From: Flavobacteriaceae bacterium
GTDB lineage: Bacteria > Bacteroidota > Bacteroidia > Flavobacteriales > Flavobacteriaceae
Length of the DNA: 7,212 bases
Reading direction: 5' to 3'
Assembly (NCBI GenBank): GCA_014763515.1
Contig: JACXVH010000069.1
Span: 1 to 7,212 of the forward strand
Part shown: positions 1 to 5,292 of the stretch, in pieces
How positions within the stretch are numbered: the stretch's first letter is position 1
Layout of the letters: every line of letters starts with the position of its first letter
Translations under genes and position numbers: made by a program
The notes under the pieces: model-generated
What the model saw: the letters and a program-made list of their open reading frames with translations, nothing else
What the model was told of the DNA's origin: nothing
Database searches by the model: none

Positions 1-603
1 ATGGTCGCACATTTCTTCAACACTTTCCATACGGTGCGTTGAAAAGATTACTGAAGTACCTTTTTTATTTAATTCGATAATTTCGTCTTTAATTAAATTA
101 GCATTTACTGGATCGAAACCCGAAAATGGTTCGTCTAATATTAATAATTTAGGTTGATGCAAAACTGTTACAATAAATTGTACTTTTTGAGCCATCCCTT
201 TTGAAAGTTCCTGAATTTTTTTATTCCACCAACTACCAATTTCAAATTTATCAAACCAATACTTTAATTGCTTTTGAGCCTCTTGTTTTGACATTCCTTT
301 TAATTGAGCCAAATACAAACATTGCTCGCCCACTTTCATGGTTTTATACAAGCCGCGTTCTTCGGGTAAATAACCAATAAACTGAACATGATTAGGATTT
401 AACAATTCGCCATCTAGTAAAACTTTACCAGAATCGGGCATTGTAATTTGGTTGATAATTCTAATTAAAGAAGTCTTTCCGGCACCATTTGGCCCAAGTA
501 AACCGTATATACTTCCTTTAGGAACATGAAGTGAAACATCATTTAAAGCGCGGTAATCGCCATACTGTTTTACAACATTTTGAACTTCAAGAATATTGCT
601 CAT
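1..603 (-). CDS. ABC transporter ATP-binding protein, C-terminus cut off by the window edge
   Basis: This is the nucleotide-binding subunit of an ABC transporter. It would hydrolyse ATP on the cytoplasmic face of the membrane to power a separate permease. The 201 visible residues begin MSNILEVQNVV at an ATG at 603 and read to the edge without a stop. The motifs are Walker A GPNGAGKT (37-44), GYLPEERGLY (77-86) in the Q-loop region, ABC signature LSKGM (133-137), Walker B LLILDEP (153-159) with catalytic Glu158, D-loop SGFD (161-164) and switch His190 in STHRM. The PEERGLY stretch resembles NatA/YhaQ/EcsA-type ATPases, often paired with an ABC-2 permease. That permease would lie beyond the left edge, so the substrate cannot be told. 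Two terminator-like hairpins separate the gene from dnaJ, so it probably has its own promoter. Perhaps 100 C-terminal residues are missing. The ATPase call is sure; the subfamily is moderate. Confidence 0.95.
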   Translation of the reverse strand, partial: MSNILEVQNVVKQYGDYRALNDVSLHVPKGSIYGLLGPNGAGKTSLIRIINQITMPDSGKVLLDGELLNPNHVQFIGYLPEERGLYKTMKVGEQCLYLAQLKGMSKQEAQKQLKYWFDKFEIGSWWNKKIQELSKGMAQKVQFIVTVLHQPKLLILDEPFSGFDPVNANLIKDEIIELNKKGTSVIFSTHRMESVEEMCDH

Positions 604-659
604 TATAAATATTGTTGTTTCTTAATTAGTAGTAAATGTAAGAAAATGTTACAAAAAAA

Positions 660-685
660 CCCATCCTATTTTGACGTAGGATGGG
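660..685 (-). terminator. Rho-independent terminator, proximal to the ABC transporter gene
   Basis: A perfect 9-bp stem is formed by CCCATCCTA (660-668) and TAGGATGGG (677-685), with an 8-base loop. Read on the minus strand, the stem is followed directly by seven T residues (659 down to 653), as in an intrinsic terminator. It lies between dnaJ and the ABC transporter gene and would stop transcripts arriving from grpE-dnaJ. Read on the plus strand the stem is followed by A residues, so it works in one direction only. Confidence 0.75.
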
Positions 686-707
686 AAAAATTGCTATGAA
701 AAAGAAA

Positions 708-732
708 AATTCACTTTTTAAAAAAGTGAATT
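708..732 (-). terminator. Second hairpin terminator just behind dnaJ
   Basis: A perfect 12-base inverted repeat, AATTCACTTTTT (708-719) and AAAAAGTGAATT (721-732), sits 24 bases beyond the dnaJ stop codon. On the minus strand it is followed by a T-rich tract (TTTCTTTTT, 707 down to 699). The stem is mostly A-T pairs, so it would be weaker than the GC-rich hairpin at 660-685. The two in series look like a double terminator for the grpE-dnaJ operon. Confidence 0.5.
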
Positions 733-755
733 CAAAAGTATTGATTTTTATTTAA

Positions 756-1886
756 TTATGAAAACATATCTTTTACTTTTTCAAAAAAAGATTTATCGTC
801 TTTTTCAGGAGAAGGTTTAAAATTTTCATCATTTAGCATTTTTTCAAAAAATTCTTTCTGCTCTTTTGAGAGTTTGTTAGGTGTCCACACATTAACATGT
901 ACTAGCAAATCTCCATTACCGTAACCATTTAAACTGGGCACTCCTTTTCCTCTTAAGCGTAAAATTTTACCAGATTGAATACCTTCATCAAGTTTAATTC
1001 TAACTTTACCACCAACAGCTTCAATTTCTTTTGAAACACCCAAAGCTGCTTCCGCTATACTTATATATAAATCGTAGTGAAGATTTTCTCCTTCACGTTT
1101 TAAAAACTCATGTTCTTGTTCTTCGATAGCAACAATTAAATCTCCTGGAATACTATTACTTCCTGGTGCCTCGTTACCTTTACCAGATACTTTTAACTGC
1201 ATACCATCAACAACGCCTGCAGGAATTTTGATAGAAACTGTATCGTCTTCCATTATCATTCCATAAGCATCAGCCCCGCTTGGTTTGTGATCTAAAACTT
1301 GACCCGAACCGCTACAAGTTGTACAAGTTGTAGCTGTTTGCATACGTCCTAAAATAGTATTAGCAACCTTCATTATTTGTCCAGAACCATTACAAGTAGG
1401 ACATGTTTTATAAGTTACTCCTTTCGCTTGAACTTTACGTTTTACTTTTACTTTTTTCTCTACACCATTTACAATTTCTTCTAGTGTAAGTTTTACTTTA
1501 ATACGTAAATTACTTCCTTTAACTCTGCGTTGACCTCCGCCTGAGAAACCGCCACCAAAGCCTGAGAAACCGCCACCAAAAGCACTACCAAAAATATCTC
1601 CGAATTGACTAAAAATATCGTCCATATTCATGTGATGACCACCGCCAAATCCACCAGCACCATCAAATGCTGCATGACCATATTGATCGTAACGCGCTTT
1701 TTTATCAGCATCACTCAATACTTCATAAGCTTCTGCCGCTAATTTAAAGTTTTCTTCTGCTTCTTTATCACCTGGATTTTTATCAGGGTGATATTGAATA
1801 GCTTTTTTACGATATGCTTTCTTTATTTCTTCGGCAGACGCACCTTTTGAGATTCCTAATATTTCGTAATAGTCTTTCTTACTCAT
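756..1886 (-). CDS. dnaJ: Chaperone protein DnaJ (type-I Hsp40 with a halved zinc finger)
   Basis: DnaJ is the cytoplasmic co-chaperone that delivers unfolded proteins to DnaK and stimulates its ATPase. The 376 residues show a J domain (about 4-70) with HPD at 33-35, a Gly/Phe linker (about 74-121) rich in GGGF, the two substrate-binding C-terminal domains (about 122-345), and a charged tail ending FFEKVKDMFS. The zinc region is reduced: only CPTCNGSG (162-169) and CTTCSGSG (188-195) are present, against four CxxCxGxG motifs in E. coli DnaJ. The protein has exactly four cysteines. By alignment from memory the surviving pair corresponds to motifs II and III (zinc site 2). A 21-base tandem duplication sits in the Gly/Phe linker. 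The start is 8 bases after the grpE stop, so the two genes are an operon. Identity is certain. Confidence 0.98.
   Translation of the reverse strand: MSKKDYYEILGISKGASAEEIKKAYRKKAIQYHPDKNPGDKEAEENFKLAAEAYEVLSDADKKARYDQYGHAAFDGAGGFGGGHHMNMDDIFSQFGDIFGSAFGGGFSGFGGGFSGGGQRRVKGSNLRIKVKLTLEEIVNGVEKKVKVKRKVQAKGVTYKTCPTCNGSGQIMKVANTILGRMQTATTCTTCSGSGQVLDHKPSGADAYGMIMEDDTVSIKIPAGVVDGMQLKVSGKGNEAPGSNSIPGDLIVAIEEQEHEFLKREGENLHYDLYISIAEAALGVSKEIEAVGGKVRIKLDEGIQSGKILRLRGKGVPSLNGYGNGDLLVHVNVWTPNKLSKEQKEFFEKMLNDENFKPSPEKDDKSFFEKVKDMFS
1539..1580. repeat. Exact 21-bp tandem duplication inside dnaJ
   Basis: Two identical 21-base units (1539-1559 and 1560-1580) lie head to tail and in frame. They encode FGGGFSG twice (residues 103-109 and 110-116) in the Gly/Phe linker of DnaJ. 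The identity extends to synonymous positions, which suggests a recent slippage or duplication event rather than selection for repeated Gly/Phe residues alone. Confidence 0.95.
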
Positions 1887-1894
1887 AATATTTT

Positions 1895-2422
1895 TTAATT
1901 TCCAATTACCACTTTAGGAAAACGAATAATTTTGTCTCCTAATTTGTAACCTTTTTCAATTACATCTACAATTTTTCCTTTTAAATCTTCTGAAGGAGCT
2001 GGTATTTGCGTTATTGCTTCAGCAAAATCTGCATCAAAACTATCTCCAACTTTAATTTCTACTAATTCTAATCCTTTTGAAGTTAAAGTAGATTTCAATT
2101 TCTCATGAATTAACGCCACACCTTTAACTAGTGCTTCATCATCTGAGTTAGAAATTTGTGACCAAGCTCTATCAAAATCATCTAGAACGGGTAACATTGC
2201 TTGTAAAACTTCTTGATTTGCAGTTTTAAATAAATCAATCCTTTCTTTAGTAGTTCTCTTCTTAAAATTTTCAAACTCTGCAAATAAACGTAAAAATTTA
2301 TCTTTTTCGTTTGCTAATTCTTCTTGAAGTTTCTCTTCTACTGTCAGTTCTGGCTGTGGAATTTCTTGATTCTCTTGTTGAATGTTATCTTTTTCTATGT
2401 TTTCTGTATTTTCTTGACTCAT
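1895..2422 (-). CDS. grpE: Nucleotide exchange factor GrpE
   Basis: GrpE is a cytoplasmic dimer that releases ADP from DnaK and so resets the DnaK-DnaJ cycle. At 175 residues it is a normal length. An acidic, Gln-rich and probably disordered N-terminus (1-25) is followed by the long coiled-coil helix (about 28-85), with the family-typical RLFAEFENFKKR at 45-56. The C-terminal beta domain carries the GrpE signature around residues 151-174 (IVDVIEKGYKLGDK, then IRFPKVVIG). The gene is first in the operon: dnaJ starts 8 bases after its stop, and a good Bacteroidota promoter lies about 33 bases upstream. The ATG at 2422 gives the natural N-terminus (MSQENTENI) and fits the promoter position. Neither dnaK nor hrcA is adjacent. 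Identity is certain. Confidence 0.97.
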   Translation of the reverse strand: MSQENTENIEKDNIQQENQEIPQPELTVEEKLQEELANEKDKFLRLFAEFENFKKRTTKERIDLFKTANQEVLQAMLPVLDDFDRAWSQISNSDDEALVKGVALIHEKLKSTLTSKGLELVEIKVGDSFDADFAEAITQIPAPSEDLKGKIVDVIEKGYKLGDKIIRFPKVVIGN

Positions 2423-2454
2423 TTTCCAAAAATTTTTAATAAAAATTCAGAGTG

Positions 2455-2487
2455 CAAATGTATTGCCAAAGCATCTAAAATGCCAAA
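2455..2487 (-). promoter_or_regulatory. Candidate primary-sigma promoter of grpE-dnaJ
   Basis: On the minus strand there is a perfect -7 box TACATTTG (2462 down to 2455), matching TAnnTTTG. A TTTG -33 element (2487 down to 2484) lies upstream, with 21 bases between its TTG and the -7 box, within the range known for Bacteroidota. Transcription would begin around 2448-2450 and leave a leader of roughly 25 bases before the grpE ATG. The match is by eye only. Confidence 0.55.
2468..2479. repeat. Copy 1 of a 12-bp direct repeat in the grpE upstream region
   Basis: AAAGCATCTAAA occurs here, within the spacer of the candidate grpE promoter, and again at 2614-2625 in the same orientation, 146 bases away. 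Copy 1 also carries a small dyad, GCAT-CTAAA-ATGC (2471-2483). Its function is unknown and it may be chance in AT-rich DNA. Confidence 0.4.
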
Positions 2488-2613
2488 TTGTCAGCGATTA
2501 TTTTATAATTTGATAAAATTTTAATTTTTATTTAACGATTTTTAAAGATCAATTTTAGAAATTTGAGAAAACTTAAAAAATATTAGAGACAAGTTTGTTT
2601 GGAAATAAAAGTA

Positions 2614-2625
2614 AAAGCATCTAAA
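2614..2625. repeat. Copy 2 of the 12-bp direct repeat upstream of grpE
   Basis: This is an exact second copy of AAAGCATCTAAA. Read on the minus strand it too lies between a TTG and a near-consensus -7 box (TACTTTTA, spacing 17). It could therefore mark a second, upstream promoter for grpE sharing the same spacer sequence. The rest of 2525-2652 shows no recognisable gene. Confidence 0.35.
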
Positions 2626-2652
2626 TAAATCAAATTATAAAAGCGTTATTTT

Positions 2653-2683
2653 AAAAAAAGGCAGTCAATTGACTACCTTTTTT
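2653..2683 (-). terminator. Rho-independent terminator of the SDR (TIGR01777) gene
   Basis: The hairpin is built from A-rich and T-rich outer arms closed by GG/CC, around the palindrome AGTCAATTGACT (2663-2674). In minus-strand RNA the C2662/A2675 position becomes a G-U wobble, so the stem is unbroken and is followed by a run of seven T residues (2659 down to 2653). It overlaps the stop codon at 2682-2684. In the plus direction the same position is a C-A mismatch, so the minus strand is favoured, though the T-run at 2678-2683 would permit weak two-way activity. Confidence 0.75.
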
Positions 2684-3587
2684 ATGGCAATAAGTTTTGT
2701 AATGCTTTTTCTATAGTTGCATATTTAAATTGGAATCCTTTTTTTAATATTTTTTTTGCACTAACGTTCTGACTTGCAATTAATAAGTAATACATTTCTC
2801 CTAAAATTATTTTAAGTACAATTTTAGGAACATTAGGTAAAAATAGCGGCTTAGAAATTTGTTTAGCAATCGCTTGAGTTAAACCTTCATTTGAAATGGG
2901 ATAAGGAGAAACGGCATTGTAAATTCCTTCTAATTTATTTTGCAATGTAAAATGATACATATGAACTAAATCATAAATATGTATCCAAGATTGATATTGA
3001 TTTCCAGTTCCTAATGCGGCTCCTAAACCTAACTTAATGGGTTTTATTAATTCTAACAAAGCGCCCCCTTTACTAGAAAGCACTAAACCTGTTCTAATTT
3101 TTGCAACTTTAATGTCTAATTTAGAAATTGTATCGACCTCATCTTCCCACTTAGCAACTACATATCCTAAAAAAGAATTATCGACCTCTAGATCTTCCTC
3201 AGTATGAACTTTTTCTAAACTATTAGGATAAATCCCAATGGCTGAAGCTGCAATAAAATGATTAACGTTATGACTATTTTTAGATAAAAATTGATATAAT
3301 AATCGTGTAGAAAGTACTCTACTCTCTATAATTTTTTGTTTGTTGGTGGACGTCCATCTATTTGAAATAGATTCACCTGCCAAATGAATAATTGTTTCAA
3401 CTTCTTCGAAAGCATTAGCATCTATTTCTCCACTTGCTGGATTCCAATAAAAGCCTTTAAAATTTTCTTCTTTCTCTAACTTGGATTTAGATGTGGTTAA
3501 GTAATGAACATGCACTCCGTTTTGAAGCAATAATTTTACTAATTCGCTTCCTATTAAACCTGTTGCACCTGTTACTAAAACTTTCAT
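2682..3587 (-). CDS. TIGR01777-family NAD(P)-binding SDR protein (YfcH/SDR39U1-like, putative sugar epimerase)
   Basis: This is a 301-residue cytoplasmic Rossmann-fold protein of the extended short-chain dehydrogenase superfamily, in the family of E. coli YfcH. The physiological substrate of that family is not established. Visible features are the nucleotide-binding GATGLIG (7-13), the family motif LAGESISNRWT (69-79), SAIGIY (115-120), RTGLVLSSKGG (165-175), WIHIYDLV (201-208), VSPYPISNE (226-234), and a C-terminal DUF1731-like segment from about 249 with GEMYYLLIASQNV. Residues YVVAK (142-146) form a YxxxK catalytic pattern at a place where YfcH, as I recall it, has a non-canonical sequence. 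The gene stands alone, with its own candidate promoter and terminator. The start at 3587 places the Rossmann motif at the N-terminus as expected. The family call is firm; the enzymatic activity is unknown. Confidence 0.93.
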   Translation of the reverse strand: MKVLVTGATGLIGSELVKLLLQNGVHVHYLTTSKSKLEKEENFKGFYWNPASGEIDANAFEEVETIIHLAGESISNRWTSTNKQKIIESRVLSTRLLYQFLSKNSHNVNHFIAASAIGIYPNSLEKVHTEEDLEVDNSFLGYVVAKWEDEVDTISKLDIKVAKIRTGLVLSSKGGALLELIKPIKLGLGAALGTGNQYQSWIHIYDLVHMYHFTLQNKLEGIYNAVSPYPISNEGLTQAIAKQISKPLFLPNVPKIVLKIILGEMYYLLIASQNVSAKKILKKGFQFKYATIEKALQNLLP

Positions 3588-3606
3588 TTTTAATTTTCTT
3601 TATTTT

Positions 3607-3637
3607 CAAATTTACGAAGTATGAAATGGAAAAGTAA
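3607..3637 (-). promoter_or_regulatory. Candidate promoter of the SDR (TIGR01777) gene
   Basis: On the minus strand a perfect -7 box TAAATTTG (3614 down to 3607) lies 19 bases before the ATG. A TTA, one base off the TTG -33 consensus, sits 20 bases upstream at 3637-3635. The leader would be only about 12-15 bases. The -7 match is strong and the -33 match weak. Confidence 0.4.
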
Positions 3638-3703
3638 GTAAATTAACTTTTGTTAACAGATGTTTGATTTGTTATTAATTTGAAAATTTGCCGATTTGAA
3701 AAT

Positions 3704-3754
3704 GAAATTAAGTAAAAAAATATGCTTTGTATTTTATCTTTTTAACTTAATTTC
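3704..3754 (-). terminator. Weak terminator-like inverted repeat at the end of the DUF4442 gene
   Basis: GAAATTAAGT (3704-3713) pairs with ACTTAATTTC (3745-3754). The stem can be extended by about five A-T pairs past a one-base bulge, and the right arm overlaps the stop codon at 3747-3749. The loop is long (about 20 bases), the stem is AT-rich and no long T-run follows, so termination here is doubtful. Nothing else was recognised in the rest of the 3638-3746 gap. Confidence 0.25.
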
Positions 3755-4202
3755 TTAGTCTTACTGTCCACTCAAATTTCATTTCAGAGACTTGTTCCCC
3801 TTTTTCGTTTACACCAATTGACGTTAACCAAATAGTTTGCCCCTCGCCACTTGCAACAGCTTTATCTATTGTTTCTTTTATTAAATTACCCTCTACACAT
3901 TTAAAAGTAATTAAACCAGTTGCTTTTTTTGTAAAAACAGCCTTGTTTTGAGCAACAAGCATTGAAATACTCTTTCCACTTTCTTTTATTTGGTACATTA
4001 CTAAGGCTCCGGTTGTAAATTCGGCTGCCATTGCCTGTACAGCAAAATACATAGAATTAAATGGGTTTTGATTCATCCACTTATACTTAACTTGTACTTG
4101 ACATGTTTCGGGTGTAATGCTTTTTACTCGTACTCCGCTCCAAAAAGCAGATGGCAATTTAAAAAACATAAAAGTGTTTAATTTAGACGGTGTAAACTGC
4201 AT
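3747..4202 (-). CDS. DUF4442 family protein (hotdog-fold, thioesterase-like)
   Basis: From the start chosen here the protein has 151 residues, beginning MQFTPSKLNTFMFF, the usual N-terminus for flavobacterial members as I recall them. An upstream in-frame ATG at 4244 would add 14 residues (MHSIFCIFTENTSI). I reject it because a candidate -7 box lies at 4227-4220, between the two ATGs. The conserved block NPFNSMYFAVQAMAAEFTTG (residues 46-65 from this start) corresponds to the central helix of the hotdog fold, and the C-terminal strands include FEWTVRLRN. DUF4442 proteins resemble PaaI-type acyl-CoA thioesterases, but no substrate is known and no signal peptide is visible. It is monocistronic, divergent from the DUF4870 gene, and followed by 159 bases before the SDR gene start. 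The family call is good; the function is open. Confidence 0.85.
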   Translation of the reverse strand: MQFTPSKLNTFMFFKLPSAFWSGVRVKSITPETCQVQVKYKWMNQNPFNSMYFAVQAMAAEFTTGALVMYQIKESGKSISMLVAQNKAVFTKKATGLITFKCVEGNLIKETIDKAVASGEGQTIWLTSIGVNEKGEQVSEMKFEWTVRLRN

Positions 4203-4219
4203 AATACTTGTATTTTCGG

Positions 4220-4250
4220 TAAATATACAAAAAATACTATGCATTCATAA
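4220..4250 (-). promoter_or_regulatory. Candidate promoter of the DUF4442 gene
   Basis: On the minus strand TATATTTA (4227 down to 4220) matches TAnnTTTG except for the last base. A TTA lies 20 bases upstream (4250-4248). The arrangement, spacing and short leader are the same as for the SDR gene at 3607-3637. If used, transcription begins below the ATG at 4244, leaving the ATG at 4202 as the first start codon. Confidence 0.3.
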
Positions 4251-4319
4251 TAAATTTATATTTGTTAAAAAAATGTTAATTTTAAGTACTATGCGTAACA
4301 CAATACCTTTTTTTAGACT

Positions 4320-4327
4320 TATCTTTG
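4320..4327 (+). promoter_or_regulatory. Candidate -7 box for the DUF4870/padR/PspC cluster
   Basis: TATCTTTG is a perfect TAnnTTTG match on the plus strand. It would give a leader of about 70 bases before the ATG at 4404. No TTG is found 17-23 bases upstream, so only half of the promoter is convincing. The surrounding divergent region 4203-4403 holds no other recognisable gene. Confidence 0.35.
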
Positions 4328-4403
4328 TAAAAGAAATTAGTTGCTTATGTAATGAACTAGGTTTTCTTTTTAGTATCATTAATAAACATAAAAAACAAAA
4401 AAG

Positions 4404-4859
4404 ATGAAAACATCAAACGAAAGAAGCTTAGCTTCATTAACACATTTAAGTGCATTATCGCAATTTATTTTTCCATTTGGAAATTACATTTTCCCTTTAA
4501 TTATATGGACATCAAATAAAGATAAATCTGATTTTGTTAATCATCATGGTAAGCAAGCTCTAAATTTTCAATTAAGTATGTTACTGTACTCACTTGTATT
4601 TGCCGTGATTGCTATACCAACATTTGTTATATGGTTATTTAACTTAATTAATATTGCGGAACTTAATCATAATGTATTAGAATTTAATAATATCATTTCG
4701 AGTCAAAATATAACTGGAATGATTTTAGTGGGTTTTGTTGCTGTATTATTATTTGTAATACTAAAATTATCAGAATTCTTTTTAGTAATCTATGCTGCTT
4801 ATAAAAGTGCAGACGGTTACTTGTATAAATATCCATTCACAATAAATTTTATTAAATAA
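4404..4859 (+). CDS. DUF4870 domain membrane protein (Tic20-like)
   Basis: This is a 151-residue inner-membrane protein of unknown function. The DUF4870 pattern is clear: LASLTHLSAL (9-18), then FPFGNYIFPLIIW (23-35), then the loop DFVNHHGKQALNFQ (43-56), which carries the conserved His, Gly, Ala, Asn and Phe residues. Hydrophobic segments lie at about 18-36, 57-84 and 102-134. The end KSADGYLYKYPFTINFIK also fits the family. DUF4870 proteins are related in sequence to the chloroplast import protein Tic20, but no bacterial role is established. It is the first plus-strand gene after the divergent region, 92 bases upstream of padR, so it may share a transcript with padR and the PspC gene. The ATG at 4404 is preceded by an A-rich leader, usual for this phylum. 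Confidence 0.9.
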   Translation: MKTSNERSLASLTHLSALSQFIFPFGNYIFPLIIWTSNKDKSDFVNHHGKQALNFQLSMLLYSLVFAVIAIPTFVIWLFNLINIAELNHNVLEFNNIISSQNITGMILVGFVAVLLFVILKLSEFFLVIYAAYKSADGYLYKYPFTINFIK

Positions 4860-4895
4860 AAAATCAATCATCAATCAATTTAATCATCATCAAAA

Positions 4896-4955
4896 ATGAA
4901 CAGTCTAATTTTATCTGAAAATCAATCAGATAGTAAAAAAAGAAAAGAATTATGA
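4896..4955 (+). CDS. Possible 19-residue ORF overlapping the padR start (leader peptide or chance)
   Basis: ATG at 4896 opens a frame of 19 codons reading MNSLILSENQSDSKKRKEL. Its TGA (4953-4955) overlaps the padR ATG (4952-4954) as ATGA, the classic arrangement for translational coupling. The peptide is polar with a basic end, and has no membrane segment and no family I recognise. A short palindrome (4912-4932) lies inside it. No ribosome-binding site is evident, which says little in Bacteroidota. It could be a real coupled micro-ORF, a regulatory leader, or untranslated sequence. Confidence 0.3.
   Translation: MNSLILSENQSDSKKRKEL
4912..4932. promoter_or_regulatory. Palindromic candidate operator just upstream of padR
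   Basis: TATCTGA (4912-4918) and its exact reverse complement TCAGATA (4926-4932) flank a 7-base centre, 19 bases before the padR ATG. The 21-base dyad suits a dimeric winged-helix repressor such as PadR, many of which repress their own operon. A near-consensus -7 box TAATTTTA (4906-4913) overlaps the left arm. The same sequence can form a 7-bp RNA hairpin, but no T-run follows, so it is not a plus-strand terminator. Confidence 0.35.
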
Positions 4956-5287
4956 ATATTGAAAACACAAAAGCACAAATGCGTAAAGGTGTTTTAGAAT
5001 TCTGTATTTTATCGGTCTTAAAAGACAAAGAAGCATACACATCGGAAATTCTAGAAACTCTAAAAAATGCGCGACTTCTAGTAGTAGAAGGAACAGTTTA
5101 CCCTTTGTTAACTCGACTAAAAAACGATGGGTTATTAAACTATAGATGGGAAGAATCTTCATCTGGGCCTCCAAGAAAGTATTATGGTTTAACCGAAGAT
5201 GGACAAGAATTTTTAAAAGAATTAAATGGCACTTGGACCGAATTATCTGATGCCGTAAATATCATAACTCAATCCAATCAAAACTAA
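4952..5287 (+). CDS. PadR family transcriptional regulator
   Basis: This is a 111-residue cytoplasmic DNA-binding repressor of the small PadR-s2 type: an N-terminal winged helix followed by one C-terminal dimerisation helix. The family pattern runs through the whole protein: KGVLEFCILSVL (12-23), YTSEILETLK (29-38), then EGTVYPLLTRLKNDGLL (46-62) with the recognition helix, the wing SSGPPRKYYGLTEDG (70-84), and the final helix to about 106. The start at 4952 gives a complete N-terminus, and its ATG overlaps the stop of a 19-codon ORF. The PspC gene starts 5 bases after the padR stop, so the two are co-transcribed. PadR repressors commonly control their own operon; the palindrome at 4912-4932 is a candidate site. 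The ligand or signal is unknown. Confidence 0.95.
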   Translation: MNIENTKAQMRKGVLEFCILSVLKDKEAYTSEILETLKNARLLVVEGTVYPLLTRLKNDGLLNYRWEESSSGPPRKYYGLTEDGQEFLKELNGTWTELSDAVNIITQSNQN

Positions 5288-5292
5288 AAGTC

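Noticed and set aside
2445..2460. TTTGCACTC on the minus strand resembling half of a CIRCE heat-shock operator
   Set aside because: CIRCE needs a matching GAGTGCTAA-like arm nine bases away and none is present. hrcA is also absent from the neighbourhood, so the half-match is taken as chance.
2324..2524. Plus-strand frame of 66 codons opposite the start of grpE
   Set aside because: It runs antisense to grpE and its promoter, has low-complexity hydrophobic composition typical of reverse-read AT-rich coding DNA, and matches no family I know.
4235..4294. 8-base direct repeat TACTATGC at 4235-4242 and 4287-4294 in the divergent region
   Set aside because: It is too short to stand out in AT-rich intergenic DNA and shows no dyad or promoter relationship.
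4117..4407. Plus-strand frame of 96 codons between the DUF4442 and DUF4870 genes
   Set aside because: Its first third is antisense to the DUF4442 gene and the rest crosses the divergent promoter region. The translation looks like random AT-rich sequence.
4862..4894. ATCA-rich run that might be a microsatellite or short repeat array
   Set aside because: The units are irregular (ATCA/ATCAATC/ATCATC) with no fixed period and only about 30 bases. It is low-complexity leader sequence, not a CRISPR array or clear tandem repeat.
4950..5174. Minus-strand frame of 74 codons opposite padR
   Set aside because: It lies wholly antisense to a convincing PadR gene and has no recognisable motif.
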